A stretch of DNA of 64,000 bases from contig MVBO01000001.1 in assembly GCA_002261195.1 (NCBI GenBank), positions 570,051 to 634,050 on the forward strand. Direction: 5' to 3'. The notes beneath the pieces are model-generated. The model had not been told where the DNA came from. It saw only the letters and a program-made list of their open reading frames with translations, and made no database searches. Origin of the DNA: Bifiguratus adelaidae. Lineage: Eukaryota; Mucoromycota; Endogonomycetes; Endogonales. Every line of letters begins with the position of its first letter. Position 1 is the first letter of the stretch. Below are positions 23,801 to 35,726 of this stretch, one piece after another. A program made the position numbers and the translations under genes.

Positions 23801-24088
23801 ACTGAACTGATCAGAGTGTATGAGGCTCGCGGTGTCGAGCCCGCAAAAGAATGGCTCTATTGGTGGACATTTGGATGGTACACGGCCTTTTTGCGTATGG
23901 TAGGTAAATCGCACCCAACTGTACCTGACCGCTGACAATGGCATCCTCTCTAGTACCACAGCCAAGTATCGTCCATGCTTGTCCAGCTAGAGAGCGTTGT
24001 CTTTCCAGACACTCTCGACCAAACCATCCTCGAGCCTTTCAAACAAATTCGGCAGTACATCAACCAAGAGCACCTCGTTATTTCTTAG
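20852..24088 (+). CDS. CBC1: Nuclear cap-binding protein subunit 1 (CBP80)
   Basis: CBP80 binds CBP20 and the m7G cap of nascent Pol II transcripts and guides splicing, export and 3' processing. The protein shows the MIF4G-type start IENRLRGLITKIGDK, the MIF4G-2 region TPLYGTLLGLVNAKSFD, and the C-terminal domain with WESLRLVCDKV and EWLYWWTFGWY. The start at 20852 opens an Arg/Gly-rich N-terminal tail (RGSGGRRGRGRGRG) ahead of a phase-matched intron. Roughly twelve exons follow. The intron at 21166-21228 appears to use a GC donor, since no GT donor preserves the frame. The stop is at 24086-24088. The N-terminal RGG-like tail may add RNA contacts; that is inference. Confidence 0.93.
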
Positions 24089-24143
24089 AGGTCGTAGAAC
24101 ACCATAGTTGAATGGTTTTCAAAAGCTATGCTGTTGCAAAAGT

Positions 24144-24386
24144 CTATGTTACTTTTTTCTTTTCTTTGCGATGCACGTAGTACCCTGAAGCAAACACATG
24201 TTAGCTTGGCACACGTTCGTTGGATCCGTTAGACTCACCAACTGCCGAACCAATGGCACCAACAATAATGAATCCTCCCCACGACCGAGACACGTACTTG
24301 TTAATCTAAGCATCCTTAGAAGACGTTGTAACTTCTCATTGACGCACCATGGCCCATTGCTCTGGTGGCAGATCCCACAAACCCAT
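24144..24386 (-). CDS. Small single-pass membrane protein, 45 residues
   Basis: I read three small exons on the minus strand: an ATG at 24386 with 13 codons (MGLWDLPPEQWAM), a middle exon beginning YVSRSWGGF and a last exon ending at 24144. All splice sites are GT-AG and in phase. The product has one hydrophobic helix rich in Gly, Ile and Val, followed by a basic end (YYVHRKEKKK). The shape resembles small subunits of respiratory complexes or of other inner-membrane assemblies, but I do not recognise it. It diverges from the PXMP4 gene with 63 bp between start codons. Expression evidence would be needed to prove it; the clean splice structure is the main support. Confidence 0.55.
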
Positions 24387-24449
24387 TAGAGCGTGACAAG
24401 CATTCACATGATAATTCGCCTTATGCAATTACCGGAACACTTCTCACAC

Positions 24450-25140
24450 ATGGACAGCATCACTGCCTTCATACTAGACCCAAAGAACCAGGAGTTGCTC
24501 TCGCTGGTGAAGGGTGTGCGTAATGGACTTGTCTATGGTACAAAGGTGCGGTTTCCGCATGCTTTAGTCATGACTTTTCTCTTCAAGTCTGGACCGTAAG
24601 TAAGGGCGGTGGAATACGTATCACCTGCTGACGGGGGACTTAGGCTTTCGGAGAAGATTGCCTTCATCTTCAGAGCCACCAAACAACACGCAACGAACCT
24701 AGGGAAATTCGTCTTCATCTACAAATCAATCACTCTACTTCTCAAGAAGATACGGCAAGGCAAAGAGGGAAGCATTGATGCTTTTCTGGCTGGACTGATT
24801 GGAGGCTATTATGTCTTTAGAAACAACAATAATGTCAACAATCAGGTTGGTGAAGGGTATAAGTGTCTGCAACTGGATCTAAGCATGGCTCTAGATCGTT
24901 TTATACTTGTTTTCGAGAATTCTGATCGGCTTGGCAAAGCATCCTGTCAGGGAAGGCCTCATCAAGGCATCTCCGCATACCTTTTCCGTCTTTGCAGCCG
25001 TCGTATGGGGTATCGTCATGTGGCAGTTCCGCTGGGAGGATGATGTGCTACAACCAAGTCTCCGAAGTAGTATGACTTATCTCTATAGAGATTCTGACAA
25101 GTGGGATTCTTTGCGCAACTTCCTTTGGCACAATAAATAG
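24450..25140 (+). CDS. PXMP4: Peroxisomal membrane protein 4 (PXMP4/PMP24), Tim17 family
   Basis: Three exons (24450-24595, from 24644, and the last to 25140) give a protein of about 190 residues. The conserved opening GVRNGLVYGTKVRFPHALVMTFLF and the membrane segments LAGLIGGYYVF, YLFSRILIGLAKH and FSVFAAVVWGIVMW mark the PXMP4 family of Tim17/22/23-like peroxisomal membrane proteins. The function is poorly known; a role as a channel or in lipid handling has been suggested for relatives. The start at 24450 was chosen because family members begin with a short MD-x-(I/L)-x-x-F-I-L-D-P stretch; in-frame ATGs upstream at 24411 and 24426 exist. It converges on INTS7, with 48 bp between stop codons. 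Confidence 0.9.
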
Positions 25141-25188
25141 CCTTTGGGCTGATAGAGAGTTGAAATGTAACGTTTCTGCGTCATTCCA

Positions 25189-28100
25189 TTACCATCCCAG
25201 TCTTCCTGCTATTCCTGGACCAAGATGCCACCGGTCGCCGTTGACGTCAATGCCATCAAAGGCGATATAAAGCCATGCTTCATTGAAGTACTGGAATCGT
25301 CGCTCGCTCGCAAGCCATAGGGGCGGTTTAGGCACGTCCTTGGATTTTGCTAAGGCCTCGTTGGCGAGATGGCAGAGATCAATGAAGAGATTGTTGCTAA
25401 AGTAAGAGGAAACGAGCGCAGATTTGAAGATGAGTGGAGGTCCAATGGCCATGGCGTTGGTCGAGGATAAAGATTCAGGTGACGAGGTTGGATGATGTAT
25501 GGCCATGAGCTTGTCCATTTGCGATCCTCGTTGGCGAAGATCTTCCCAGGATATAAAGACTTTGATCTCCACACTTTGCAGCTTCCGTCCCTGAGCTACC
25601 GGTACCCAACGTTAGATATGTAACAGTCTGTCCCTTTCCTTCATGCATACCTATCTGAGTATGGCTCTGTGGCTGCAGTATACCTTCTATTTCCATTACT
25701 ATAACAGTTTGCAGGTTGATAGGTAGATGACTGGTAGGTAAAATTGGAGGATCTGTTCGAACCTATTCAAAGAACATCATGTTGGACGGTGAAGGACAAC
25801 ATTGACTGAACGTACCTGCATACCGCTAGGCTTTATATGGTGCAAAAATTGGCGTGGAATAGATGGCATATCCTGCAGTGACTGCTGCAAGACTTTTGAG
25901 CCATCCTATGAAGGAGGACGGAGTAAGAATGCCAGTTGACCTTCTTGCCAGATCGCACTTACCCTCAGAAGCGCCTCCAACCAGCTTCGATATACCATTT
26001 GCTCCGCATCCACACGGTCGAGCATGTCGGGCTCAATCTGTAACGTGGGTATCTTCGAAGCTGGCGACATACTATTTTCCATTGCTCGAAAGTTTGCAAT
26101 ATTCTGCTGTTGCCATTCGTAAAAGTGATATAGTTCAGTGACGATTCCATCCAGATCATTTTCTTTCCTGTGGCTAAACGTCAGCTTGTCTACGAAGGAC
26201 TTTGCGACTTACGTGAGGCAAAGGAGTAGACGAATCAATTTGTCGCAGGCAACACATGTCTGCTCTTGCTTCTGCATTTCTTTCGTGCTGTTGATGTCGG
26301 TATCAATGAAATACTGGCGAAGAAAGCTGATCCGAGAACGCAATTCAAGGACTTTATGGCGCAGCTATATGACGTTTGATTAAGCACTGATAAGCACAAA
26401 TCGAAAGCATAACACATACCTGCAACAGGGTATCTAAATTGCCCGAAAATTTGCTGCCAAGTATCTTGACGTCCCACTGTATCATCCTTATATGCAGATA
26501 CCAGTGTTGAAAATCCATATCCCATCCTTTCTCCGCCATTTTTTGGAGGGTCACATCCAGGTGGCTCCATGAAGGTTTTGAGTCGTTTCCATTTGCACCG
26601 GATGGGATATCCACATCCATACCCGTACTCACTGTCGCCTTTTTCGAATTGATATCTATAGCGGCAAAGTCACGGAGAAGTCTCATCCAGAAACCGTAAA
26701 TTTCGTTGGACATCTACCCGTTCAGACTGTTACCTCATGACGCTCGGCTAAAGACGTGACGTTCGCAACCTACCACTGGCAAATGCTGGAATGTGTGCAG
26801 AGCCAAATCAGAATGTCCCGAGAACAGTAGATGTCTGGCAAGTTTATAAATCTCCCAACAATTCCTTTTGAAAGAGTATTGTATGTCCGAAGCACCACCC
26901 AGCTTCTCCAAGTGATGTTGAAATACGTCTGTCAACGGAGGTGACATTGACCCATCATGCAAAGAAACGAGAGCGTGTAGAAGGATTGTCTGTAAAGATA
27001 GACGCGAAGCAATCAGTGAATCAACCACGTATGGATCACATCTCAGATTCCACATACCAAGCTCGAGGGGTCATCAGCGCAAGCATTCGCGGCGTCATAC
27101 AAGCTCGACTCAACCATTTTTATGCCCTCTTCATTCCTGGCCAACGCACATATTAGCTCACATACAGTGCGCAAACCCACATCTAAGAAACGGTTGAGAT
27201 TGTGCCAGTATACCAGTGATAGTTATCTTACTGTGCGAGGAATGCAATATTTGCAAACAACTTTCTATAATACGCCGTGTTGCAGCGATAGATGTGTATT
27301 TGGCCAAGTTGCGTAGTGCGATCGATTGCTTTCGGACCTACATTTCGGGTTCACTAAGAGAGTCTGTTGTGAATAGCTCCTCCTACTCACCAGCTGTTGC
27401 ATGTTCCTACGCATTTTGTCTGAAGCCCTATCGAGTTTGCAGATCGCTGTTTTGAAAGAGGTGCTTATCGTCTCTGCCGTGGATTCTATGATCGTTTGAA
27501 GTACTACGATTGGCGGAGATCAATAGTGCTACGGACGAGTTGATGCCATTGTACATACCTTTGGAATCTGATGTGTGAGGCAATTTCAGGAGTAGCGTCG
27601 CAAGAGCAAGGGACAAGTTCGAGCGCGTTGAGTCTTGAGACTTGTGCAGAAGCTGCTGCAGTAAAACGGATACCGAAGGATCGGACGACCATTGCTTTTT
27701 ACGAGATAACGGCATGTTGTCAACTGCTGACACGGCGAAGCGAAGACTGAGTGCCTCCTCCCTTTTTGACGTGCATCGTTTCAAATCCAATATCTCCTGT
27801 CATTCCGTCAGGAGAACAAAGTAATCGACCGCAATTGGTTTAAACACCTACCAACAGATGGCCCTCATCCACCTCGATACCATGCTTTGCAAGATAAACC
27901 ATACACTTTAGGCTGGTTATGCGTATTTCGCGATCGCACTGGTTAGAGGTTGCCAATCCTAACAGCAACCTCATCTACTTTTGCATCAATAAGCGATTCC
28001 CGAATCGCGCCCAAGGCTCACCTGCTCCGCTGTATGGATACGCTTCTTCTCCTCGAGCGCGGTCAGAGTCTCCAAGACTGTAATCGTCAACCTTGTTTCC

Positions 28101-29084
28101 GCGATGGCGATCTGATTCACGTCTCCCAAAAGATCCAAGAGTGTCCAACGCGCCTGAAAAGCATTGTAATTTAGGCTCTTTACGCATATTCGGGTCGACA
28201 CCGCTCACCATCGTGTATTGCTTTGCATCTCTATGTATATGTCGGATGAATTGAATGAACTTTTGTCGGCACAAAACGTCAAGGGTTGGCTCTGCATCGT
28301 GATGAAAATGAGCCGGATATTACGCATCAAGCAACCTTTACCTTGTATCCTCCTAAACACTGTTTGAGAAATCCTGCCGGCAAACTGTGCATCTGCACCA
28401 GCGAGCATATTGCAAGCATACAAGGCAGCATGAAGCTCCTGATCGCATGCATTTTCCAAACGTATCGCAAACCTTTTTGCAAGCACATTAGAATGGAAAT
28501 AGCGATGATGTATGACATACCAGTACTGAACATCTAGATTTCCAGCCAGTATCGGTGACATGCACCCTAAAACCCTATTCCGACGCGTTAAATCAATCAA
28601 GAGCAGAAGCCGCATGGTTAGGCGCACCTGAGCGTAACAGCTCGAGCAATTGGATCATTACTCGCTATCACAGGTGTCAATCTCCGCACAACCTCATCAA
28701 CGTTTATAAGCTTTTTCAAATGTCTCTCCGAAGCACGCAGGATGCTCTTGTAAATCTGGAATCGAACTGAATTTGAGCTATGCAGGAGGATAAGACAAAA
28801 TAAGTATCCATGCAAGGAGAAATGAGCGAAACACAGAATCGCCTCAGAGGTGAAGTTGCGCTAATGTCATACCTGTTCCTGAACCAGTCTGCCAACTTTA
28901 GGATGCCAGCATTCACAATAACTGGGAACGAGTGGTTGTCAAAGAATCGCGGGAATTGCGCGACTGCTTCAAGTTGTCGAGCGACTAGTTCCAGCTGGTT
29001 ACCCGGAGAAGGTTTGGAAATGAACTTCTTCTCAAGTTCCAACAGCTGTTTGTAGCCGTCGTCCTTTTGTTCTGCAGGTGCCAT
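25189..29084 (-). CDS. INTS7: Integrator complex subunit 7 (INTS7) homologue
   Basis: The N terminus (LLELEKKF, then AVAQFPRFFDNHSFPVIVN and GILKLADWFRN) and the next exon (FQIYKSILRASERHLKKLIN, VDEVVRRLTPVIASNDPIAR) match metazoan INTS7 closely. Later exons carry alpha-helical HEAT-like repeats and a block equivalent to its C-terminal half (FKRNCWEIYKLARHLLFSGH with EIYGFWMRLLRDF). Integrator binds Pol II, cleaves nascent RNA and recruits PP2A to end or pause transcription; INTS7 is a scaffold of its core. The gene has many introns; I did not fix every one. The start at 29084 gives MAPAEQK. Integrator is absent from the model yeasts, so this gene is a strong lineage marker. It lies 80 bp downstream of RIO1 on the same strand. 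Confidence 0.85.
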
Positions 29085-29164
29085 GCATTAACTGGAATGG
29101 CAATTGACGAGTCAAAAAAGGCAACGTAGTCAAGGCAATCCCAAGCGGGGCCAAAGATCCCACT

Positions 29165-31160
29165 TTATTTCTTCTTCTTGGCGCTTGTCGCTTTTATCTT
29201 CTTCTTCTTCTCCGCCTTTGGGATCTTGTTTTTCCTTTTCTCACGGGCTTCTTCTTTGGCTGCTTGCTTCCGCAGCTTCTTGCTTTCCTTGTCCTCGAAT
29301 CGTTTCCCCTTTTGGACATGGTCATCTTCGATCTCGCTTTCTGAGTCGCCGTCGCTTTCTCCCTCATGATGATCTTCTTCTTCAGCCTTGGGGCTAGAAC
29401 TGTTTGCATCTGAAGAATCGGCATCGTCGCCAACATCGTCTGTGTCGTCGTCGGTGACGACGTCTTTGATGCTCAAATTTAACAATTTAGAGTATATAAG
29501 CTAATTCACATGAGAAATCATCAGCAAGCAAGCTATAGCGAGCAACTTACATCTTCTCCCTCGCCGCGTGCGATTCTCGCCGTGTCTCGTTCCACGTCAT
29601 ACACTTGATCCAGTTTCCGCGGGATATACTCTTGTTTAAAAATGGCATCTTCAATCTCCACTTGCTTCTTCTCTTCAGCGGATTCTTTTCTGTGTTCTAT
29701 TTCTGCACGAATCTAAGGCAGATATCAGTATTCTTCGAACATGAAGAACAAACCAACTCACTTTCTCCAATTCGGCCTCAACTGCTGTCTCCTCATTTGT
29801 AAAGCCCTCATCAGTTACGAATGCAAACAATTGCTTCAGACTCATGACATTGACACCTTTCTTGCTAAAGTAATCTGTTACGTTGGTGACATCTTTGCGA
29901 AGGAATTCGAAGGCGGAAGGATGGTCGTGCTCTACAGACTGCGAAACATCGATGATATATAGTGTGCGTGAATGATATCTATGGATGGGATTAAATCCAG
30001 CCCTCGACAGCGGTTCTGCGAAACTTACAGAATATTGTACTCGGACAGATCGGCGTGCACAAGTCGGCAAACTTGATACATAGTCCGCATGTTTTTAACC
30101 AATTGGAAGTAGAGATCGGGGTATCGACTTGCATCAATTGTAGCATCCTTCAGGCGCGGATAAGCCCTATTGTTGATGGTGAGTATAGCTTCCGCTCAGG
30201 CCAGCTTATACATACCAGCCACTTTTGTCACCTAAAAAGTCCATCAAGAGGACATGCATGCGAAGCAACAGAGGCTCGGGACACGGTATACCAGCTGAAT
30301 GTAATCGTTTCAGGTTTCGCATCTCTTTCTCGGCCCATAGCTTGACCATTTTCCGTGGATTTGACTTGCTGTAACCATGGCGAAAGCGATACTCTCCAGT
30401 TACATAGCGATCTCGATCTTTAAAAGTCAAGATTGAGGTCTTGTACACTTTAACGGCGCGGTGCTGGCCGTCTTCTGTAACTGCATGATATACATTGGCC
30501 TAGATCAAGCATCAGGATGGAGAAGATCGATATAAGTGAACTCCTAGGTCAGACATACTTCTTTACCGGTACTGATGCAGCCATTAATTTCATAAATGAC
30601 TCCGCTGTTCAACATCTTGAACAAGATGATTCGTGTTCGAGGATCGAGCACCTGCTCACTCGTCGCACGATCTGATTTATCTTTTGTTGATTGTCGCTCT
30701 CCCTTCGCCTTGCGACTTCCGCTACCGAGATCAGCTGGTCCTCCAGAAGTCTCAAATGGCGCATCCAAATGTATTCTAGAGGCATACTTTGCATATGCTT
30801 CGAGTTGACCGGCCAATAATTGCTTTTGTTGTGCCGCTGTTGGTTTCGCTATTTGTTCTACGGCTGCTTTGTGACGAAAGTTGGATGCCGGTGCTGCTCT
30901 ACCATTCTCTGATGGCCCTTCTACCTGACTTTTAAGCTTGTTGTATTGTTTTGTGAAGTCTAACATGCACAGAATGAGTTACGAGAGAAGCGAGTGACCG
31001 TGCCGAGCAAGCATTGCCTACCTCCTTTCGCAGAATCCCAAGTATCTGCATCATTTAGTTCATCGTCAACAAGGTCTTCGTATGAGTCATATTCGTAGTC
31101 ATCGTCACCGTACTCCTCCTCAAAAGCCTTGTCCATAGCGGCCGAGTCTGTCTCAGCCAT
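29165..31160 (-). CDS. RIO1: RIO1 atypical protein kinase/ATPase
   Basis: Rio1 acts in late maturation of the 40S ribosomal subunit. The sequence contains the RIO ATP loop CISTGKEANVYHA rebuilt across an intron near 30560, the catalytic loop [14 protein letters not shown], and the metal-binding [13 protein letters not shown]. The N-terminal exon (from 31160) is very acidic ([17 protein letters not shown]). The C-terminal tail is acidic and then very Lys-rich, ending in a run of Lys codons before the stop at 29165, as usual for nuclear/nucleolar shuttling. The ATG at 31160 was chosen over an upstream non-ATG frame. Divergent Ste14 gene begins 421 bp away. Confidence 0.95.
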
Positions 31161-31581
31161 TGCGTCGACCAAGAAAAAAAGAATTCAAATTCGCGCCACT
31201 TTTTGAACGCATCCAACATTAAGCAGGAAGATTGGATTAGGTGTAAAATGTGCGCGTGCGACGTAAACAGCTTGATGCTCGAGGTCATGAAACAGCTCCA
31301 CATTAAGGAGCCGCGCAATGGCATTGAATGACTATCCGTACCTTCATATTTTTCACTGTGAGAGTAAAAGCATGAATTAGGACTGCCCATGGAATGCAAG
31401 AGGAGCAGGTATCAGTGAAGCACAAGTTGACGTTTCTTCAGCTGCTGATCATTGGCCATCCTGACTTAAGCTTGCTCCCACCCGGGAAGCCTTCCTCTAT
31501 CCAATAACAGCGCTCGATTTCAACAATGGCCACTCGCACAAATTTAAACATTCGGCGATTGCAGCCTCCGATGTATCCATT

Positions 31582-32581
31582 ATGACCAGTACAGACACCA
31601 CATTTACTCCTGCATCTCACTCAGCTTCTACAAGCGAGCAAGCTCGCAATCATATCATGGCCTCCGATCCCGTCTCAACGCGCAATGTAACCACAAACCC
31701 ACCAAAGTCAGTGACCCAAAGAACCCAACTTCCTCAGGTCTCAACTGCAACGATCTTTGACGGTCGCAACACGCCGCAAAATATAGCCTCATATGGTTTC
31801 TTTTTGGGCGTTCTCGCGGGTGCCGGCGCGCTTATTGCTTACACGTACCCTGGTGTCCAACAACTAGGGATATTCTGCGTGGCTCTCGCGGTGTTCCATC
31901 AAATGGAGTATGTCGCGACCGCCATGTTCAATCCAAACAAGCTGTCATTGGATTGTAGGTATCGATATGTTGTATTGATATCTTGAGCTCACATGCTTGC
32001 CCGTAGCTTTCCTCATTAACCATAGCGCACACTATCATATGGCTCATGCAGCGGGCCTTGCGGAGTTTTTGATCGAGTATTGGCTATTTCCAAATTGGAA
32101 GAAGCCAGGTCTATCGTCGTCCATCGGTATGTTTATCTGCCTTGGTGTCTTGAGGGGAGATGATGGTCTCATCTACTTTTAAAGGTGCCGCCGTACTAGT
32201 TATAGGTCAGGCAGCGCGTACCGTCGCTATGTTTTCCGCAAAGAGCAACTTTTCGCATCACATTGCGGATCGCAAAGTTCCCGGCCATCAGCTTGTCACT
32301 ACAGGCATTTACAGGTGTGTACACTTTCAAGAGCTCGCAGTTGCTAATGTCCTGTCATCAGTATCATGCGGCATCCGTCCTACTTTGGCTTCTACTGGTG
32401 GGCCATCGGCTCTCAAATCATGCTTCTCAATCCCATCTCATTGGCTGCCTTTGCGCATATCCTCTATCGCTTCTTCAATGATCGCATAGAGTATGAAGAG
32501 TATACCCTCATCAAGTTCTTTGGCGAATCCTATGTCCAATACCGAAGTCGTGTTGGCACATTGATACCACTTATCGAGTAG
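31582..32581 (+). CDS. STE14: Protein-S-isoprenylcysteine O-methyltransferase (ICMT/Ste14)
   Basis: This membrane enzyme of the ER methylates the C-terminal prenylated cysteine of CaaX proteins such as Ras and mating factors. Exons from 31582 give an N-terminal Ser/Thr-rich cytosolic part of about 65 residues, longer than in yeast, then hydrophobic helices (YGFFLGVLAGAGALIAYTY and others). The family core is complete: FHQMEYVATAMF, LVTTGIYSIMRHPSYFGFYWW across an intron, and the C-terminal RIEYEEYTLIKFFGESYVQYRSRV ending IPLIE is given here only in part: EEYTLIKFFGESY. Four introns are visible. A tiny frame starts at an ATG 11 bp upstream and stops after four codons, a possible uORF. Confidence 0.93.
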
Positions 32582-32763
32582 CGCAATGTCTATAGTCAGC
32601 TCTGTGGCTTGTCGGCTTGCGATCCAACACAGCCGTCATGAAAATTGAGTGATATTGTATGGTTCCTGCCATTGGTATAATGTACATTGGTATATCGTGC
32701 TCGAGTAAGCTCGGAACTAAACTCATACTCGCCATACCCGTCATCGCTGCATATCACCTCCTA

Positions 32764-33153
32764 TCAACAATCCAAAAAGTCGGCCGCCATGAGTGTTTCC
32801 AGCGCCATTTCTGGCTCGACTCTAAACTCTGGAATCTCACTGGTAGAGTTTGCGCACTGAAGATTCCAATAAAGGTACCGGACCACGATTTCTAACGTGA
32901 TTGCTCTACAAAAGCACGTAAGTCCACTTTTTCTTGTCATACTGATTCCATGAAGTTGTAGGAAGGCGACTTACTTAATGTCCTTGAAGTCAACCCGTCC
33001 GAGTGAGGATTCTGTGAATTGGCCGGGACTGGACAGCATGTTTCTGATGGTTCCCGATCGCATGGCAGCCTCACGGTGAACGAGGAAGGTGAAGCCGTCA
33101 GCGGATACGAGCTTCACATGGGAACGTTGATCAACGTCTTCACTATCAGACAT
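32764..33153 (-). CDS. ELC1: Elongin C
   Basis: Two exons, 33153-32975 and 32905-32764, give a protein of about 106 residues, the usual size. The Skp1/BTB fold is visible in HVKLVSADGFTFLVHREAAM, SGTIRNMLSSPGQF and, in the second exon, STSEIPEFRVEPEMALETL followed by MAADFLDC at the C terminus, which is the elongin C signature end. Elongin C links elongin A or SOCS/VHL-box receptors to cullin ubiquitin ligases and acts on stalled Pol II in yeast. The start at 33153 gives the acidic MSDSEDVDQ. It is oriented away from the C2H2 factor gene. Confidence 0.93.
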
Positions 33154-34056
33154 ATTGAGTTCTTGGAAGCCTTGCAATGGATTCCGCAGTCTGAACATTC
33201 GAAGGAAATGAATTAATTAAGCCGTTGGCACAGCAGAGCGTCTTAAAGAACTTGGCCCCGTTTCAAATATCATGGAAATTGACTAGCGGCACATCTACGT
33301 ATGATCGTGACGCTGGACACACATCCGATAACCACGCACCTAAAAGTTCGACGTTGAAACCACTTCCTGCAGGGCGACTCTTTAAGCAATTCACCATTCC
33401 TTGGCAATTCCTTGTCACCGAGGATTACACATAGCCAGCCAGCTTGAAATCGACAGTTCGATTCATCGTGATATTGAACGCAATTGAATGTGCAGCGAGA
33501 CATCTAAGGTTCGCCACTTATTGAAAAGTGAACATTTGATTGAGATTCAATCATGCCCAAGTCATTGCCACCATCGTACAGAACAATCGGCCTTCGCCAT
33601 TGCCAATTGTCCCAAAACCGAGTTTGTGACATATTAAAATGACAAGCTAACTCTCCTAGCTATGGTAATTCTGCGGGGATCGAGCGCAACTCAAATTTGA
33701 TGCCTGTTGCCACCAACACAGACTACCGTAAACATTAAATTTGTTTCAATTGCTGGCTGAATATATGAGCAAGTACGACATTGCAGGTTTAAACACATTT
33801 TGAAGGTGTCACCTCACATAAAGGTCTATGTCTTTGCTATAATGCAATCTTTCTCTCTTGTCCTGTGTGAGGCTGTTGTGTCTTTACCTTCTTGATACGC
33901 ACTCGGGTGGTTTTGCCATTGTTAGCCTCCGTACGTGCAACGTGGCTATATATTGTAGGGATATTCTGTAGTTCAATTCTGCCTTGGCATTAACAGGTGC
34001 CAACGAACAGCGTACCTTCAATTTCCAACGGAAGTCGACCAATTCCAACGTCCAAC
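33154..34056. other. Intergenic region between elongin C and C2H2 factor
   Basis: About 900 bp of AT-richer sequence with only short frames on both strands. It probably contains the two divergent promoters and 5' UTRs. No known regulatory motif or RNA gene was identified. Confidence 0.5.
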
Positions 34057-35617
34057 ATGACTTCTCCTCCACCAGATTTGGATGAAAAACGCAACACATC
34101 GTCTGCAGAAGATAATGCTCAATCATCCAAGTCAACTTCCAGTAAAAAGGGCAAAGGAGGGGCAAGATGGCGAAGTGGTGGAAAGCCAAAGCTGTTTCAA
34201 TGCACTGGCTTTGGTGACTGTCGGATGGTGGGTATCATATGCCATTGTTCAATTTGCCTTGGAATTGATTTCTCTACAGATCTTTACGAGAAGTGAACAT
34301 TTGGCCCGACATGCTCGGTAAGTGAATCATTACACATGGATCGTGGTCTCGAGAGGTGAACTGACACGGGTTGACATGCTATCTTATAGAAAACATACAG
34401 GAGAGGTAAGAGTCGTGAACGCTCCCATTGACCATTGTACTGACATCATTATAAAGAAACCATTCAAGTGCATTGTTGCTGGTTGTGGCCGAATGTTTAG
34501 TCGCTTTGACAACATGATGCAGCACACGCAGACGCACAGCCATGGCGCCAGAGGAACGAAAGCCAAAAGCGCGGCTAAAAAGACTGGGCAACCGAAGGCT
34601 CGCACTACTGCAAAACGGAAATGGTATCGTCGAGAATGGGAATACAGCGATGATGAAGATAGCATCCACAGTAGCGTCGAGCTCGAAGGTGACGAATTGG
34701 AACTGAGTGAAGACGAAGACGACGAAATCCTGCGATCTAAATTAGAACGTAGAGACAGCGGAGACCGATTTAAGAAATCGAGTCAAGAAGATATCGACGA
34801 TGATGGGCAATCGCAAAGATCGTTGAGCAATTCGTCATCCGCAAACAACAGCGTCAAATCCACACCCGAACCCAGTCGTCGTTATCTCTCAAGGCCAACT
34901 CTCAATGCTTATCCTAGGCGAAACAGTCATCCACCTTCTTTTGAATATCTACCACGCGCACCGTACACACCCATATCCCCTTCATACCCACCTCTTCTCA
35001 AGCTTCAACACTCTTGGCCAAATTCTTTAAGCAATAATGGACCATTGCCAACAATACCAATGTCACCTCATTCGCCACCCAAGGCGGGCTATAAGCACAT
35101 TTACGAATCGAAACCTGCGCAGCATGTACCGTTATCAAGCCTCCTTCATCGACCGGTATCCTCCTACTTCCTTCAACAATCGATTTCTTGTACACGTGTA
35201 ACACAGCAAAGGCCAGGCATCGATCAGAGTCCAGCCCTGGGGATGATGTGGCCTCTCAATTGGTTCTCGACACCGGCTCACGGACCCAATGTGATTCCAC
35301 AATCGCCAAATTCTTTGGAAGACGAGCGAAGCACGCCGCCATTGACGTCTTCACCGCCGGCGAGACCAGGTAGACGTCTCTCGGTCCATGATTTATGCAA
35401 CCCTATCGAATCGCTTCAGGATGCTTTCTTGCCCTCACCCAAAATGGCTCATGCCTCATTACCGGGCTACCGGGCTTTGTTGCCCAAGATCCGGTTTGGC
35501 GCTCAGGACTTCAAAGAAGAGGATGATTGTATTGATTTGACGGCTGATGAGATGGATGCATTGGTAGGGTTCAGCAAGTTATATAGCTGCACAACGCAAA
35601 AGGTAGAGCCATTGTAG
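34057..35617 (+). CDS. C2H2 zinc-finger transcription factor, two fingers
   Basis: Exons 34057-34227, 34280-34317, a 16-nt microexon 34390-34405 and 34457-35617 give a protein of about 460 residues. Two adjacent C2H2 fingers are assembled across three introns: FQCTGFGDCRMIFTRSEHLARH, shortened here to its key parts CTGFGDC and HLARHAR, then the linker KHTGEKPFKC and the second finger CGRMFSRFDNMMQHTQTH. This layout is common in zygomycete and other fungal stress or development regulators. The centre is acidic (DDEDSIHSSVELEGDELELSE region) and the C-terminal half is Pro/Ser-rich, consistent with an activation domain. The target is unknown. Confidence 0.9.
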
Positions 35618-35726
35618 TTATTTTGTGGAAGCAATGGCATTCCGACTACAACAGAGACATGGTATATATTGTTCTTACATTACATGGCCGCGTAAACGGT
35701 TTCTGTCGCGTCCTGGGAGCAGCTGT

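Noticed and set aside
29165..29400. Repeat of TTC/CTT triplets on the plus strand
   Set aside because: It is the Lys-rich end of RIO1 read on the other strand, not an independent repeat.
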